Under the pieces are notes generated by a model. The model worked only from the letters and a program-made list of their open reading frames with translations, ran no database searches and had not been told where the DNA came from. A DNA stretch of 29,239 nt from Rickettsiales bacterium (GTDB lineage Bacteria; Pseudomonadota; Alphaproteobacteria; Rickettsiales; UBA8987), in contig JANQHP010000181.1 of NCBI GenBank assembly GCA_028282625.1, positions 1 to 29,239 of the forward strand. The letters are read 5' to 3'. The stretch's first letter is position 1. Each line of letters opens with the position of its first letter. The position numbers were made by a program, and so were the translations under genes. Shown one piece after another: positions 16,864 to 24,082 of the stretch.

Positions 16864-17077
16864 ATGGTATGATTCCTAGTGTGATGATGGCATAGACCGA
16901 TCTATGGTCATGGAGAGCGTGACGTTTGCATATATATGCGCTACAACATATCACGCATCATAAAAAGAAGCGGGAAGGCATGCAAGCATCACGCATCCAT
17001 GTGCATTTGAATCGAGCAAATCTGGCGCTCAATCTATCGAAAATTCTGACGCGTAAGAGCACGCGATGTTTTTTAAG

Positions 17078-17104
17078 AATTTTGATACAAAAAATATCAA
17101 AATT
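17078..17104. repeat. perfect 10-base inverted repeat with 7-base spacer
   Basis: AATTTTGATA and TATCAAAATT flank CAAAAAA. It is located 231 bases upstream of the regulator ATG and 7 bases before the palindrome at 17112. It could be a terminator-like hairpin or an operator; the seven-base spacer gives about 17 bases between arm centres. Confidence 0.45.
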
Positions 17105-17111
17105 TACTGTT

Positions 17112-17123
17112 TAACAATTGTTA
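17112..17123. repeat. 12-base perfect palindrome TAACAATTGTTA
   Basis: A self-complementary 12-mer in the spacer before the XRE regulator. Palindromes of this size are typical of sites bound by dimeric helix-turn-helix proteins, so it is a candidate operator for one of the two XRE paralogues. No binding evidence can be drawn from sequence alone. Confidence 0.4.
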
Positions 17124-17335
17124 TTTAAATTAGAATTGATCAAAAGAAACACAACTTTTGCGCTAGTAATTTGCACCTTTTTGCAAGGCAAGATATGTCT
17201 ACTAACCCCTTAAGTTGTATAGGAAAATGCCTTATGTCACTTTTTTGCAACCGCAAGGTTATTCCTAGAACAACAGTTGCAAACCCCATCTAACTATGCT
17301 AGCGTTATTGTATCATTTTTGGTCAGTTTGCTTTC

Positions 17336-17791
17336 ATGAACAACAAAGAAGTTTTAGCCATCCATCCGATCGATCGCCATGTAGGCTCACGCTTGCGTAT
17401 GCGGCGTAATATGGTGGGTATCAGTCAGGATGAATTGGGTAAGGCAGTAGGCATTACATTCCAGCAAATTCAGAAGTATGAGCGAGGCACCAATCGCATT
17501 GGATCCAGCCGTCTTTATGAAATTGCCAAGGTGCTGAATGTACCGGTCAGCTTCTTTTTTGAGCAGTTTTCGGATGAAGAGGGAGGGGAAAAGGCCACCG
17601 CTTTTGCCGAGAATCAAGGCGATTCCTATGAATCGGAGTCCTGCTATTCCAATAAAGAAACCATGGCACTGATTCAAGCCTATTACCGTATTACCGATGT
17701 GCGCATTCGTCAAAAAGTTCTGGCGCTGATTAAGTCGCTGCGTCATCTGGAAGATCTCGATTTTCTAACCGAAAACGACGATAAGAAATAA
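17336..17791 (+). CDS. XRE-family transcriptional regulator, paralogue 2
   Basis: A 151-residue regulator with a helix-turn-helix domain at about 10-78 (HPIDRHVGSRLRMRR, GITFQQIQKYERGTNRIGSSRLYEIAKVL) and a C-terminal helix pair (ETMALIQAYYRI...IRQKVLALIKSL). It matches the protein at 12838 in both parts and lacks that protein's Lys-rich start and Ser/Asp-rich tail. The ATG at 17336 has no clear ribosome site; the next in-frame ATG lies inside the domain. The gene is followed after 94 bases by a carboxypeptidase gene in the same direction. The long palindrome-bearing spacer ahead suggests regulated expression. DNA targets are unknown. Confidence 0.92.
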   Translation: MNNKEVLAIHPIDRHVGSRLRMRRNMVGISQDELGKAVGITFQQIQKYERGTNRIGSSRLYEIAKVLNVPVSFFFEQFSDEEGGEKATAFAENQGDSYESESCYSNKETMALIQAYYRITDVRIRQKVLALIKSLRHLEDLDFLTENDDKK

Positions 17792-17885
17792 CATATCTTT
17801 GCATACGGGGTTTTCCTCCTCTTGTATTTGCCTGAGCGGATGTTTATGATGCGCAGGCTGATGCATTGCTCACAAGGAGGCAAAG

Positions 17886-19019
17886 ATGCGTATTTTTTCT
17901 TCTTTATTTGCCTTATGTGCGTTGTTGCCTGCTGCTGTGCACGCGCAAGGCTACCGTACGCAAGCGGATTACGCCTTTTTATTGGACGTGGAAACCAACA
18001 CGGTTCTTTTTGAAAAAGAGGCTAATGCGGAGATGCTGCCGGCTTCCATGACGAAGCTGATGACCCTTTACATGCTGTTTGATGCCTTGAAGCGTGGCGA
18101 TATTTTGCTGGAAGATACCTTCCCGGTGAGCGAAAAGGCCTGGCGCAAGGGTGGCTCTAAAATGTTTGTCAAAGAGGGCAGCCGGGTGAAGGTGGAGGAC
18201 CTGATTCGTGGGATTGTGGTGCATTCGGGCAACGATGCCTGCATTGTGGTAGCGGAGGCACTAAGCGGTAGTGAGGAAGCGTTTGCCGAAGATATGAATT
18301 TTATGGCCAAAAAGATTGGCTTGCATGATACCTATTTGAAAAATGCCACGGGCTGGCCGGAAGAGGGGCACGTGATGAGTGCCCGTGACCTGGGGATGCT
18401 GGCCTATCATTTGATTGAAAATTTTCCGGAATATTACCCGTATTTTGCCGAAACCACCTTCCGCTATAGCGGGATCAAGCAGAATAACCGCAATGGCTTG
18501 CTTTACCGTAATATCGGTGCCGATGGGCTGAAAACCGGGCACACGGAAGCTTCGGGCTATGGGCTCGTTTCTTCTGCCATGCAAGAAGGGCGACGGCTGA
18601 TTGCGGTAGTCAACGGCCTTGCGACCAGCAAAGCGCGCAACACGGAATCGGAGCGGTTGCTGCGTCATGGCTTTCGGGATTATCGCCGTACCCAGCTTTT
18701 TGGGGCCGGGGAGGTGATTGAGCATATCCCGCTTTGGATGGGCGCAAGCGTGCGTGTGCCTGTGATCGCAGAAGAGGCGGTGACGCTGCTTTCCAGCCGT
18801 CGCATTAGCCAGCAGAAAGAGGCGCGGGTGGAGGTGCATTATGAAGGGCCAATTGCTGCGCCGGTAGAGAAAGGGCAAAGGCTTGGTGAGCTCGTGATTT
18901 TCAAAGGGGAGGGCGAGCAGCAACGCATTCCGCTTCTTGCCAAGGAATCTGTGGAGCGCGCCGGCCTTCTGGGGCGGCTTGGCACGCTGTGGCGTTATTA
19001 TATACTGGGTAGACTTTAA
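17886..19019 (+). CDS. D-alanyl-D-alanine carboxypeptidase (PBP5/DacA-DacC family)
   Basis: A 377-residue low-molecular-weight penicillin-binding protein that trims the terminal D-Ala of peptidoglycan pentapeptides in the periplasm. The signal peptide covers residues 1-20 with cleavage after VHA. The serine peptidase S11 motifs are complete: SMTK (S54, K57), SGN (114-116) and KTG (216-218). A C-terminal PBP5 beta domain follows from about residue 280, and a final short amphipathic helix (LLGRLGTLWRYYILGRL) is the usual membrane anchor. The start is fixed by AAGGAGG five to six bases before the ATG at 17886. The stop codon overlaps that of the converging small gene by three bases. Confidence 0.95.
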   Translation: MRIFSSLFALCALLPAAVHAQGYRTQADYAFLLDVETNTVLFEKEANAEMLPASMTKLMTLYMLFDALKRGDILLEDTFPVSEKAWRKGGSKMFVKEGSRVKVEDLIRGIVVHSGNDACIVVAEALSGSEEAFAEDMNFMAKKIGLHDTYLKNATGWPEEGHVMSARDLGMLAYHLIENFPEYYPYFAETTFRYSGIKQNNRNGLLYRNIGADGLKTGHTEASGYGLVSSAMQEGRRLIAVVNGLATSKARNTESERLLRHGFRDYRRTQLFGAGEVIEHIPLWMGASVRVPVIAEEAVTLLSSRRISQQKEARVEVHYEGPIAAPVEKGQRLGELVIFKGEGEQQRIPLLAKESVERAGLLGRLGTLWRYYILGRL

Positions 19020-19351
19020 GCGCTCTCTTCGGTGTTGCCGGTTTCTTCTTCGGCTTCTGCCTCGGCAAGGGGCGCAATGCCGGCTTTGTCGTGATCAAAC
19101 TGGTACATCTCTTCCATAAAACTGCGATGCTCTTTGGAAGGTGCTTCCCCCCATCCTTTGACGACGATATGGCCATAATCTTTAAAGTCCGGGATAAATT
19201 GTTTGCCTTCAATCGCCTCATCCAGCTCTTCGAGCTGCGGACGCGTGCTGCGCAGATAGAGGTAAAACGGGTGGCCGTTTTCCGACGTGGCACGCACCAG
19301 CACCACACCTTCGTGCTTTTCCAGCAAGGTTTTTTCAACAAAACTCAGCAT
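19016..19351 (-). CDS. small uncharacterised protein, acidic C-terminus
   Basis: A 111-residue soluble protein I do not recognise with certainty. Residues 1-75 form an alpha/beta pattern (VVLVRATSENGHPFYLYLRS, DYGHIVVKGWGEAPS), compact enough for one domain; the end is Glu/Ala-rich (AEAEAEEETGNTEES). I chose ATG 19351, which has AGGA about eight bases upstream; an upstream start at 19435 would add 28 polar residues without a ribosome site. It converges with the carboxypeptidase gene, the two stop codons sharing bases 19017-19018. Codon use resembles the neighbours, so it is probably an ordinary conserved gene of this lineage. Confidence 0.65.
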   Translation of the reverse strand: MLSFVEKTLLEKHEGVVLVRATSENGHPFYLYLRSTRPQLEELDEAIEGKQFIPDFKDYGHIVVKGWGEAPSKEHRSFMEEMYQFDHDKAGIAPLAEAEAEEETGNTEESA

Positions 19352-19443
19352 GATGCGTTCCTGTGTTCTTTTTTGTGAAAGGTGCGATAAGAAAGGATGC
19401 GTTTCTTTTTTAAACTCCGGGTGAGGAGGGTACAAGCGGGGGG

Positions 19444-20622
19444 TTAGTTTATGGCTGGAAGAGTTTCTTCTCCACGTTCTACAGGGTGTTCTAGTGCGGT
19501 TTGAGCATCGGTGCGAGCGTCTGCCCTGCCGTTTTGGGGGGCGGCAGGTACTGTAGCTTCAATAGGTGAATTAAAATGTAAGGTGCCATTTGCTAGTTCT
19601 TCTGCCAGGCGCCGGTTTTCTTCTGCTAAATCAGTACCTAAACTTAAACCTGAATCTAACTTTGTGAGCCTATCCCCTAAAGCAACAATTGCTTCTTGTA
19701 TCAGAGCAGATACTTCTTCTTTAGTCCCTTCCTCTAATTGATTTAGAGCCTTAATTTCTTTCAGAAGCTCACGTGCATCTGGAACATTTCCCTGCCTAAA
19801 ATACGTGTCTGCTTTTTCAAATGCTTGAGCCAATGCAGTGAATTCTGGCTTTGGGTCTTTTGCTTCAAGAGCCAAATGTTCAAGAGCCTCTGCAATCATT
19901 TTGGCTGCTAATTCGTACGGTAATATATTGGCCATAACAGGAAGATTTGCGATATTTTGTAAATCAACCACAAATTTTTGTCCATCTTCACTAATATAGC
20001 TTACTATGCCATCATTATGCCGGGCTTCATACCCGTCTAGTGATGTATCAAATGGTTCACCTTGTGCTCTGAATGCAGCCATTGTCCTCTCAGACGGTAG
20101 AACATTTATGGTTTCCTCTAACGCAAATTTATCCAGCAATAACGGACCAAATGTTTTTTTAAAAAAGCTAATTTGATTTATAAGGCCCTCAAGAGCACTC
20201 GCTAGAGATGGATTGTAGCCTCTTCCACTCTCAGCCTCTTTCTTCCACTCCGCTGAAGCTTGGTCAAAGTTGTGCATCTCGGCCAACCCTTTTTTTACAT
20301 CATTGAGCAAAGGGGTTATTTCTATGGCTTGGCCGTCTTCTGAGAGTAACAATGGCGTTTTAGAAAAGCCAAGATATTGCAACGCTATTCCAATAGAAGC
20401 AAGCTGCTCTCTTTGTTCTTCTGAAGCTGCGTTATAAAAAAAATTAATCAGAGAGTCTTTGGCACGAAGCGTCATTTCATCACTTTGAAAAACAATATCA
20501 CCATCTACCTTTATTTTATCTTCAGTAAAGGCAGTTTCATTATGTTTAGCAACGTTAAATGCTAAAAGTTCTTTTGCCTGGCGTGCAATTTCTTTCCGTG
20601 TTGCTTGATCCATTTCCGCCAT
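19444..20622 (-). CDS. uncharacterised helical protein, 392 residues
   Basis: Not recognised. The protein has no signal peptide and no membrane helix and is predicted to be mainly alpha-helical and acidic. Features: Lys/Glu-rich N-terminal helices (1-50), a hydrophobic middle with GLINQISFFKKTFGPLLLDKF, a TPR-like helical stretch at about 255-300 (FTALAQAFEKADTYFRQGNVPDARELLKEI, broken here for length: FTALAQAFEKADTYFRQG then NVPDARELLKEI), and a Pro/Ala/Asp-rich tail. The ATG at 20622 has GAGG seven bases upstream. The coding DNA is visibly more AT-rich than the flanking carboxypeptidase and nuo genes, except at its 3' end. It is divergent from nuoA across a 288-base repeat-bearing spacer. 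It may be lineage-specific or acquired. Confidence 0.7.
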   Translation of the reverse strand: MAEMDQATRKEIARQAKELLAFNVAKHNETAFTEDKIKVDGDIVFQSDEMTLRAKDSLINFFYNAASEEQREQLASIGIALQYLGFSKTPLLLSEDGQAIEITPLLNDVKKGLAEMHNFDQASAEWKKEAESGRGYNPSLASALEGLINQISFFKKTFGPLLLDKFALEETINVLPSERTMAAFRAQGEPFDTSLDGYEARHNDGIVSYISEDGQKFVVDLQNIANLPVMANILPYELAAKMIAEALEHLALEAKDPKPEFTALAQAFEKADTYFRQGNVPDARELLKEIKALNQLEEGTKEEVSALIQEAIVALGDRLTKLDSGLSLGTDLAEENRRLAEELANGTLHFNSPIEATVPAAPQNGRADARTDAQTALEHPVERGEETLPAIN

Positions 20623-20667
20623 GATGTGCCTCTATTTTTGGTTCTTAAGCATTTGGGTGTATCATCC

Positions 20668-20707
20668 TTTTTGCATCAGTGCAAAAATTTGGGGTGCAAA
20701 AATTTGG
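20668..20707. repeat. hairpin plus 15-base tandem repeat between unknown gene and nuoA
   Basis: TTTTTGCA-TCAG-TGCAAAAA forms a perfect eight-base hairpin at 20668-20687. The right arm is part of GTGCAAAAATTTGG, which occurs twice in tandem (20679-20692 and 20694-20707). It lies in the divergent spacer, 46 bases from the minus-strand gene's ATG, so it may be a regulatory site for that gene. Confidence 0.5.
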
Positions 20708-20910
20708 ATACATGCGTCATTCTAGCACAGCAATCTTAATAAAGTGTAAAAGCGGGCGGTTTTTCTGGTGCATGTGTTAGAGGTTTGTTTCACGTGCAAG
20801 GAGCATCGCTTTTTTGCTGCCTCGTTTTTAACAACCTTTCCTTGCGTCTATTCGCAAAAAACGGTAGATAAGAAGGGTCTGGTTTAAAGGCTTAAAGGAG
20901 CCCTGGTTTC

Positions 20911-21276
20911 ATGGCGCTAGATCTTACAGCATATCTGCCGATTGTGATGTTTTTGGGCGTGGCAAGTGGCCTGGCGCTGGTGGTGATTGGCATCCCTTTT
21001 TTGGTGGCGTTAAAGCGCCCGGATAGCGAAAAACTTTCGCCCTATGAGTGCGGGTTTGACCCTTTTGGCGACGCGCGCGCGCAGTTTGATATCCGCTTTT
21101 ATCTTGTGGCGATCCTCTTTATTATCTTTGATCTGGAGATTGCGTTCCTCTTCCCCTGGGCCGTGGTACTGACCGATATCGGGATGCTCGGCTTTTGGTC
21201 GATGATGGTGTTTCTTGGCATTTTAACCGTCGGCTTTATCTATGAATGGAAGAAGGGGGCACTGGAATGGGAATAA
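20911..21276 (+). CDS. nuoA: NADH-quinone oxidoreductase subunit A
   Basis: A 121-residue membrane subunit of respiratory complex I, with three transmembrane helices (about 8-31, 63-85 and 91-112). The conserved loop [27 protein letters not shown], given here as [13 protein letters not shown] then [14 protein letters not shown], carries the key Cys and acidic residues near the quinone channel, and [12 protein letters not shown] is the second signature. Length is typical for alphaproteobacteria. An AAGGAG lies about ten bases before the ATG. nuoB starts 13 bases after its stop. Confidence 0.97.
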   Translation: MALDLTAYLPIVMFLGVASGLALVVIGIPFLVALKRPDSEKLSPYECGFDPFGDARAQFDIRFYLVAILFIIFDLEIAFLFPWAVVLTDIGMLGFWSMMVFLGILTVGFIYEWKKGALEWE

Positions 21277-21289
21277 GGAGTCGAAGCAC

Positions 21290-21847
21290 ATGACAAAAGA
21301 ACTGCCAAATATGTTGCAGCCAGGTGCGGATCAGGATGCGCTCCTTTCTGCAGTGGGGGATGAGCTTTCCAACAAAGGCTTTGTGATCGCGAATATGGAC
21401 AAGCTGGCCAACTGGGCGCGTACCGGCTCGCTGTGGCCGATGACCTTTGGGCTGGCTTGCTGCGCGGTGGAGATGATGCAGGCGGCGGCCAGCCGTTATG
21501 ATATGGACCGTTTTGGGTTGCTTTTTCGCCCAAGCCCGCGCCAGAGTGATGTGATGATTGTGGCGGGTACGCTGACCAACAAGATGGCACCGGCCTTGCG
21601 TAAAGTTTATGACCAGATGGCGGAGCCACGCTGGGTGATCTCGATGGGCAGTTGCGCCAACGGTGGGGGGTATTACCATTATTCCTATTCCGTGGTGCGT
21701 GGTTGTGATAGGATTGTGCCGGTGGATGTCTATGTGCCCGGCTGCCCGCCCACGGCCGAAGCGCTGCTTTATGGCGTGCTGCAACTGCAGAAAAAGATCC
21801 GCCGCACGGGCACCTTGATTGACCGGCGCAAGCAGGAAAGTGCTTAA
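21290..21847 (+). CDS. nuoB: NADH-quinone oxidoreductase subunit B
   Basis: A 185-residue peripheral subunit of complex I that binds cluster N2, the last electron donor to quinone. The N2 cysteines are visible: [21 protein letters not shown] and [12 protein letters not shown] choose ATG 21290, which has AAGGAG about nine bases upstream; a start at 21242 would overlap nuoA and add 16 unconserved residues. Residues 1-25 vary in the family; [18 protein letters not shown] begins the conserved core. It sits in order between nuoA and nuoC. Confidence 0.97.
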   Translation: MTKELPNMLQPGADQDALLSAVGDELSNKGFVIANMDKLANWARTGSLWPMTFGLACCAVEMMQAAASRYDMDRFGLLFRPSPRQSDVMIVAGTLTNKMAPALRKVYDQMAEPRWVISMGSCANGGGYYHYSYSVVRGCDRIVPVDVYVPGCPPTAEALLYGVLQLQKKIRRTGTLIDRRKQESA

Positions 21848-21859
21848 AAAAGGCAAGCG

Positions 21860-22465
21860 ATGAGTTATACGCAGGAAGAATTAGAAGAAACGGTGACCTC
21901 CGCCCTGCCCAAAGGGCTTGAGGCGCGTTTTGTGCCATCGGCTGATGAGGTGACACTGGAGGTCGAAAGCCAGGATGTGTTGCGGCTCCTTTGTGCGTTA
22001 AGGGATAATGGGAGTTGCCAGTTTAAGCAGCTGGTGGATGTGTGCGGTGTGGACTATCCGGCGAGGGAAAAGCGTTTTGAGGTGGTCTATCACCTGCTTA
22101 GCCTGAAATATAATTGCCGCGTGCGGGTGAAAGTAGCACTGGCGGAGGGGGAGGAGGTGCCTTCTGCCGTGGATATCTTTAGCAACGCAAATTGGCTAGA
22201 GCGCGAGGTGTATGATATGTATGGCGTGGTCTTTACGGACCATCCGGATTTGCGCCGCATCCTAACGGATTATGGCTTTGAGGGGCACCCGCAGCGCAAG
22301 GATTTTCCGCTGACCGGCTACAAGGAAGTGCATTATAGCGAGAAAGAGAAAAGGGTGGTGCAGGCACCGGTTTCTCTGCCGCAGGCCTTCCGCAATTTTG
22401 ACTTTGAAAGCCCGTGGGAAGGCACGGATTATGTGCTGCCGGGCGATGAGAAGGCAACGGGATAA
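21860..22465 (+). CDS. nuoC: NADH-quinone oxidoreductase subunit C
   Basis: A 201-residue subunit of the peripheral arm of complex I, of the unfused type (not NuoCD). The signatures are [24 protein letters not shown], given as [12 protein letters not shown] then [12 protein letters not shown], and the very conserved [26 protein letters not shown], given as [15 protein letters not shown] then DHPDLRRIL. The segment [19 protein letters not shown] follows. An AAAGGC lies just ahead of the ATG, 12 bases after nuoB. In most alphaproteobacteria nuoD follows at once; here the next gene is an unknown protein. Confidence 0.97.
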   Translation: MSYTQEELEETVTSALPKGLEARFVPSADEVTLEVESQDVLRLLCALRDNGSCQFKQLVDVCGVDYPAREKRFEVVYHLLSLKYNCRVRVKVALAEGEEVPSAVDIFSNANWLEREVYDMYGVVFTDHPDLRRILTDYGFEGHPQRKDFPLTGYKEVHYSEKEKRVVQAPVSLPQAFRNFDFESPWEGTDYVLPGDEKATG

Positions 22466-22491
22466 TTTTACTCAAAGGGGGGTGGTGATCC

Positions 22492-23310
22492 ATGACAGAT
22501 AAAAGCAAGCAGTGGCGAGAAAAAGTCAGCAATGACCCCGTGGTCACGCTCACCGTAGAAGAGGGTTCTGCAGTGGATTTCGCCGTGCAGGCCATTGCAG
22601 AGAATCCTTTTATTCCGGATACATGGGTGCGTTATATGTTGGATGGTTATTCAGATGAGGTTAAAGAACTTCTTAAAGATGAAACGCTGAAGACGCTAGA
22701 AAGAGTAGGAATTGGCCATATAGACGAAGAGAGGGAGCTTCGTTGGAAGATGTCACAAAATGAAGAAGGAACCTGGCAGCTTGTAAAGCCAATCAATAAT
22801 CCTAAGACTGCAGCTGATGTACAACCTTTCTGGAAGAAAACCGATGCCTTTGATGAATCAAAGGCATTGATAGGCACATTGCAAGAGTGCATCAAAGATA
22901 AAGGATATCCCTATGAAATCTCTTTTGCCCAAAAGGAAGTGGACGCATTAATAGATGTGCCAACACAGCTTATTTATATTGGCAATCGGCTTATGCAAAA
23001 TGTCAGTGCAATGACGGTGATGGGGGGTATGAGCCTTATTGAAGAACATAACGTATTTAGGAGTAACGCAATAAAGCAAATGCAAGGGGATCCAGATAAA
23101 ATAATGTTACACCTTGAAAGTACAGGTATGTCAAATAGGAGTGTATTGGATGAATTGGAGGGTCTGTTTCAAGGGAGTGCCTCAGACCATGCGGGAATAG
23201 CGATGCTTGGTGGCACACTTCATGATTCAGCCAAAGTGATTGAAGCCTTGCCAAAAGCCATCATGCAGCAATTGCTTGCGCAGGGCAGGGGGGCCGAAAA
23301 AAGGCAATAA
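22492..23310 (+). CDS. uncharacterised protein occupying the usual nuoD position
   Basis: A 272-residue soluble protein I do not recognise; it is not NuoD (no NuoD/Nqo4 motifs). It has no signal peptide or membrane helix and is predicted mostly helical. Segments with some character: PFIPDTWVRYMLDGYSDEV near 38-56, ALIDVPTQLIYIGNRLMQNV near 150, and a Gly/Met-containing stretch MTVMGGMSLIEEHN. The ATG follows an AAAGGGGGG site about ten bases upstream and 26 bases after the nuoC stop, so it is likely co-transcribed with nuoABC. The middle is more AT-rich than nuoC while the two ends are host-like. Whether it assists complex I, or is a chance insertion, cannot be decided from sequence. Confidence 0.75.
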   Translation: MTDKSKQWREKVSNDPVVTLTVEEGSAVDFAVQAIAENPFIPDTWVRYMLDGYSDEVKELLKDETLKTLERVGIGHIDEERELRWKMSQNEEGTWQLVKPINNPKTAADVQPFWKKTDAFDESKALIGTLQECIKDKGYPYEISFAQKEVDALIDVPTQLIYIGNRLMQNVSAMTVMGGMSLIEEHNVFRSNAIKQMQGDPDKIMLHLESTGMSNRSVLDELEGLFQGSASDHAGIAMLGGTLHDSAKVIEALPKAIMQQLLAQGRGAEKRQ

Positions 23311-23449
23311 ATAAAACGTATAAAAAGCAGAAGTGATATTGTCATGCCTGCCTGAATGTACTATATCTGCCCGCAAGGTAAAAGCGCTGCCCTAAAGATC
23401 CCTTTGAAGAGGCGAGCAGGCTTTTATCCGATACATTACTGCTTTTTAT

Positions 23450-23527
23450 GGCGGGTGTAGCTCAGTTGGTTAGAGCGCCAGATTGTGGCTCTGGAGGTCG
23501 CCGGTTCAATTCCGGTCACTCGCCCCA
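23450..23527 (+). tRNA. tRNA-His (anticodon GTG)
   Basis: A complete cloverleaf: acceptor GCGGGTG/CACTCGC (one G-U pair), D arm GCTC...GAGC, anticodon stem CCAGA/TCTGG with loop TTGTGGC, giving anticodon GTG for histidine, and T arm GCCGG-TTCAATT-CCGGT. The base at 23450 is the extra G-1 typical of tRNA-His and can pair with C73 (23524). CCA is encoded at 23525-23527. A CTTCTTTTTT run follows and may end transcription. Mature 5' end is inferred from the His-specific extra G. Confidence 0.97.
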
Positions 23528-23538
23528 CCACTTCTTTT

Positions 23539-24021
23539 TTAAGGCAACGGGTCACGATGCATCCGGTCCAGCGTGGCCTGCAAAATAAACGAGGCTGCCA
23601 CCGCGTCCACTTTTTCCCTGCGGGTTTTGTGCTTGGCCTGGGTATGGTGCAAGGCTTCCTGCGCCGCGTTGGTCGAAAGCCTTTCATCCTGCAAAAAAAC
23701 AGGGATAGGGTGAATCTTTTGCAGGTTGCGCACAAACTGCCGAACCGATTGGCACGCTTTTCCTTCCTGCCCGTTCATGTGAAGCGGCAGGCCCACCACC
23801 AACAAAGCCACTTCGTGTGCTTCAATCACCTCGATCAGACGCGCGGCATCTTGTGTAAATTTGGTGCGTTTGAGGGTCAAAAGAGGAGTGCCAATACGCT
23901 GGTAGATATCGCTGAGTGCAAGCCCCAGGGTTTTGCTCCCCACATCCACACCTAAAAGTTTTTTACCCAGAGGTAACACTTGCTGGAGCAATGCGATGTC
24001 CGAAATAGGTTCCGTAGCCAT
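23539..24021 (-). CDS. ruvX: RuvX/YqgF family putative pre-16S rRNA nuclease
   Basis: A 160-residue RNase H-like nuclease thought to process the 5' end of pre-16S rRNA. Motifs are complete: LLGVDVGSKTLGLALSD with the first catalytic Asp (D26), VVGLPLHMNGQEG, DERLST with its acidic pair, and KVDAVAASFIL with the last Asp. ATG 24021 is preferred; a GTG at 24063 would add 14 residues that are not conserved. Upstream, pleD reads in the same direction with a 61-base gap. The 3' end lies 11 bases from the oppositely oriented tRNA-His. Confidence 0.93.
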   Translation of the reverse strand: MATEPISDIALLQQVLPLGKKLLGVDVGSKTLGLALSDIYQRIGTPLLTLKRTKFTQDAARLIEVIEAHEVALLVVGLPLHMNGQEGKACQSVRQFVRNLQKIHPIPVFLQDERLSTNAAQEALHHTQAKHKTRREKVDAVAASFILQATLDRMHRDPLP

Positions 24022-24082
24022 GATAATTGAAGAGGTGAGGGTGGTGGGATAAGGGCTAGACACTGTGATGAAACTATAGTGT

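Larger units (their letters stand above)
16864..17335. promoter_or_regulatory. gene-free divergent spacer (trkH / XRE regulator), AT-rich, with palindromes
   Basis: This 472-base stretch carries no credible gene; an ORF at 16926-17114 lacks any family feature. It must contain the trkH promoter (minus) and that of the regulator at 17336 (plus). The core from about 17060 to 17150 is very AT-rich and holds a 10-base inverted repeat and a 12-base palindrome (listed separately), followed by TTGATCAA at 17138-17145 and a small AACC-GCAA-GGTT hairpin around 17250-17262. No consensus -35/-10 pair could be assigned with confidence. Confidence 0.5.

Noticed and set aside
16926..17114. 62-residue ORF in the trkH/XRE spacer
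   Set aside because: Reads through the AT-rich inverted repeat and has no family feature or ribosome site.
18261..18923. 220-residue minus-strand ORF antisense to the carboxypeptidase gene
   Set aside because: The plus strand carries a full set of S11 motifs; the antisense product has no family features.
20848..20876. TTGCGT-17-TAGATA as a nuoA promoter
   Set aside because: Both hexamers match the consensus at only about half of the positions; position is plausible but evidence is too weak to list.
21236..21956. Two long minus-strand ORFs over nuoB and the start of nuoC
   Set aside because: nuoB is unmistakable on the plus strand; the antisense proteins are His/Pro/Arg-rich, as expected for a shadow frame.
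23345..23425. GCCTGC and GCAGGC separated by about 65 bases before tRNA-His, as a terminator of the nuo unit
   Set aside because: The loop is far too long for an intrinsic terminator and no inner stem was found.
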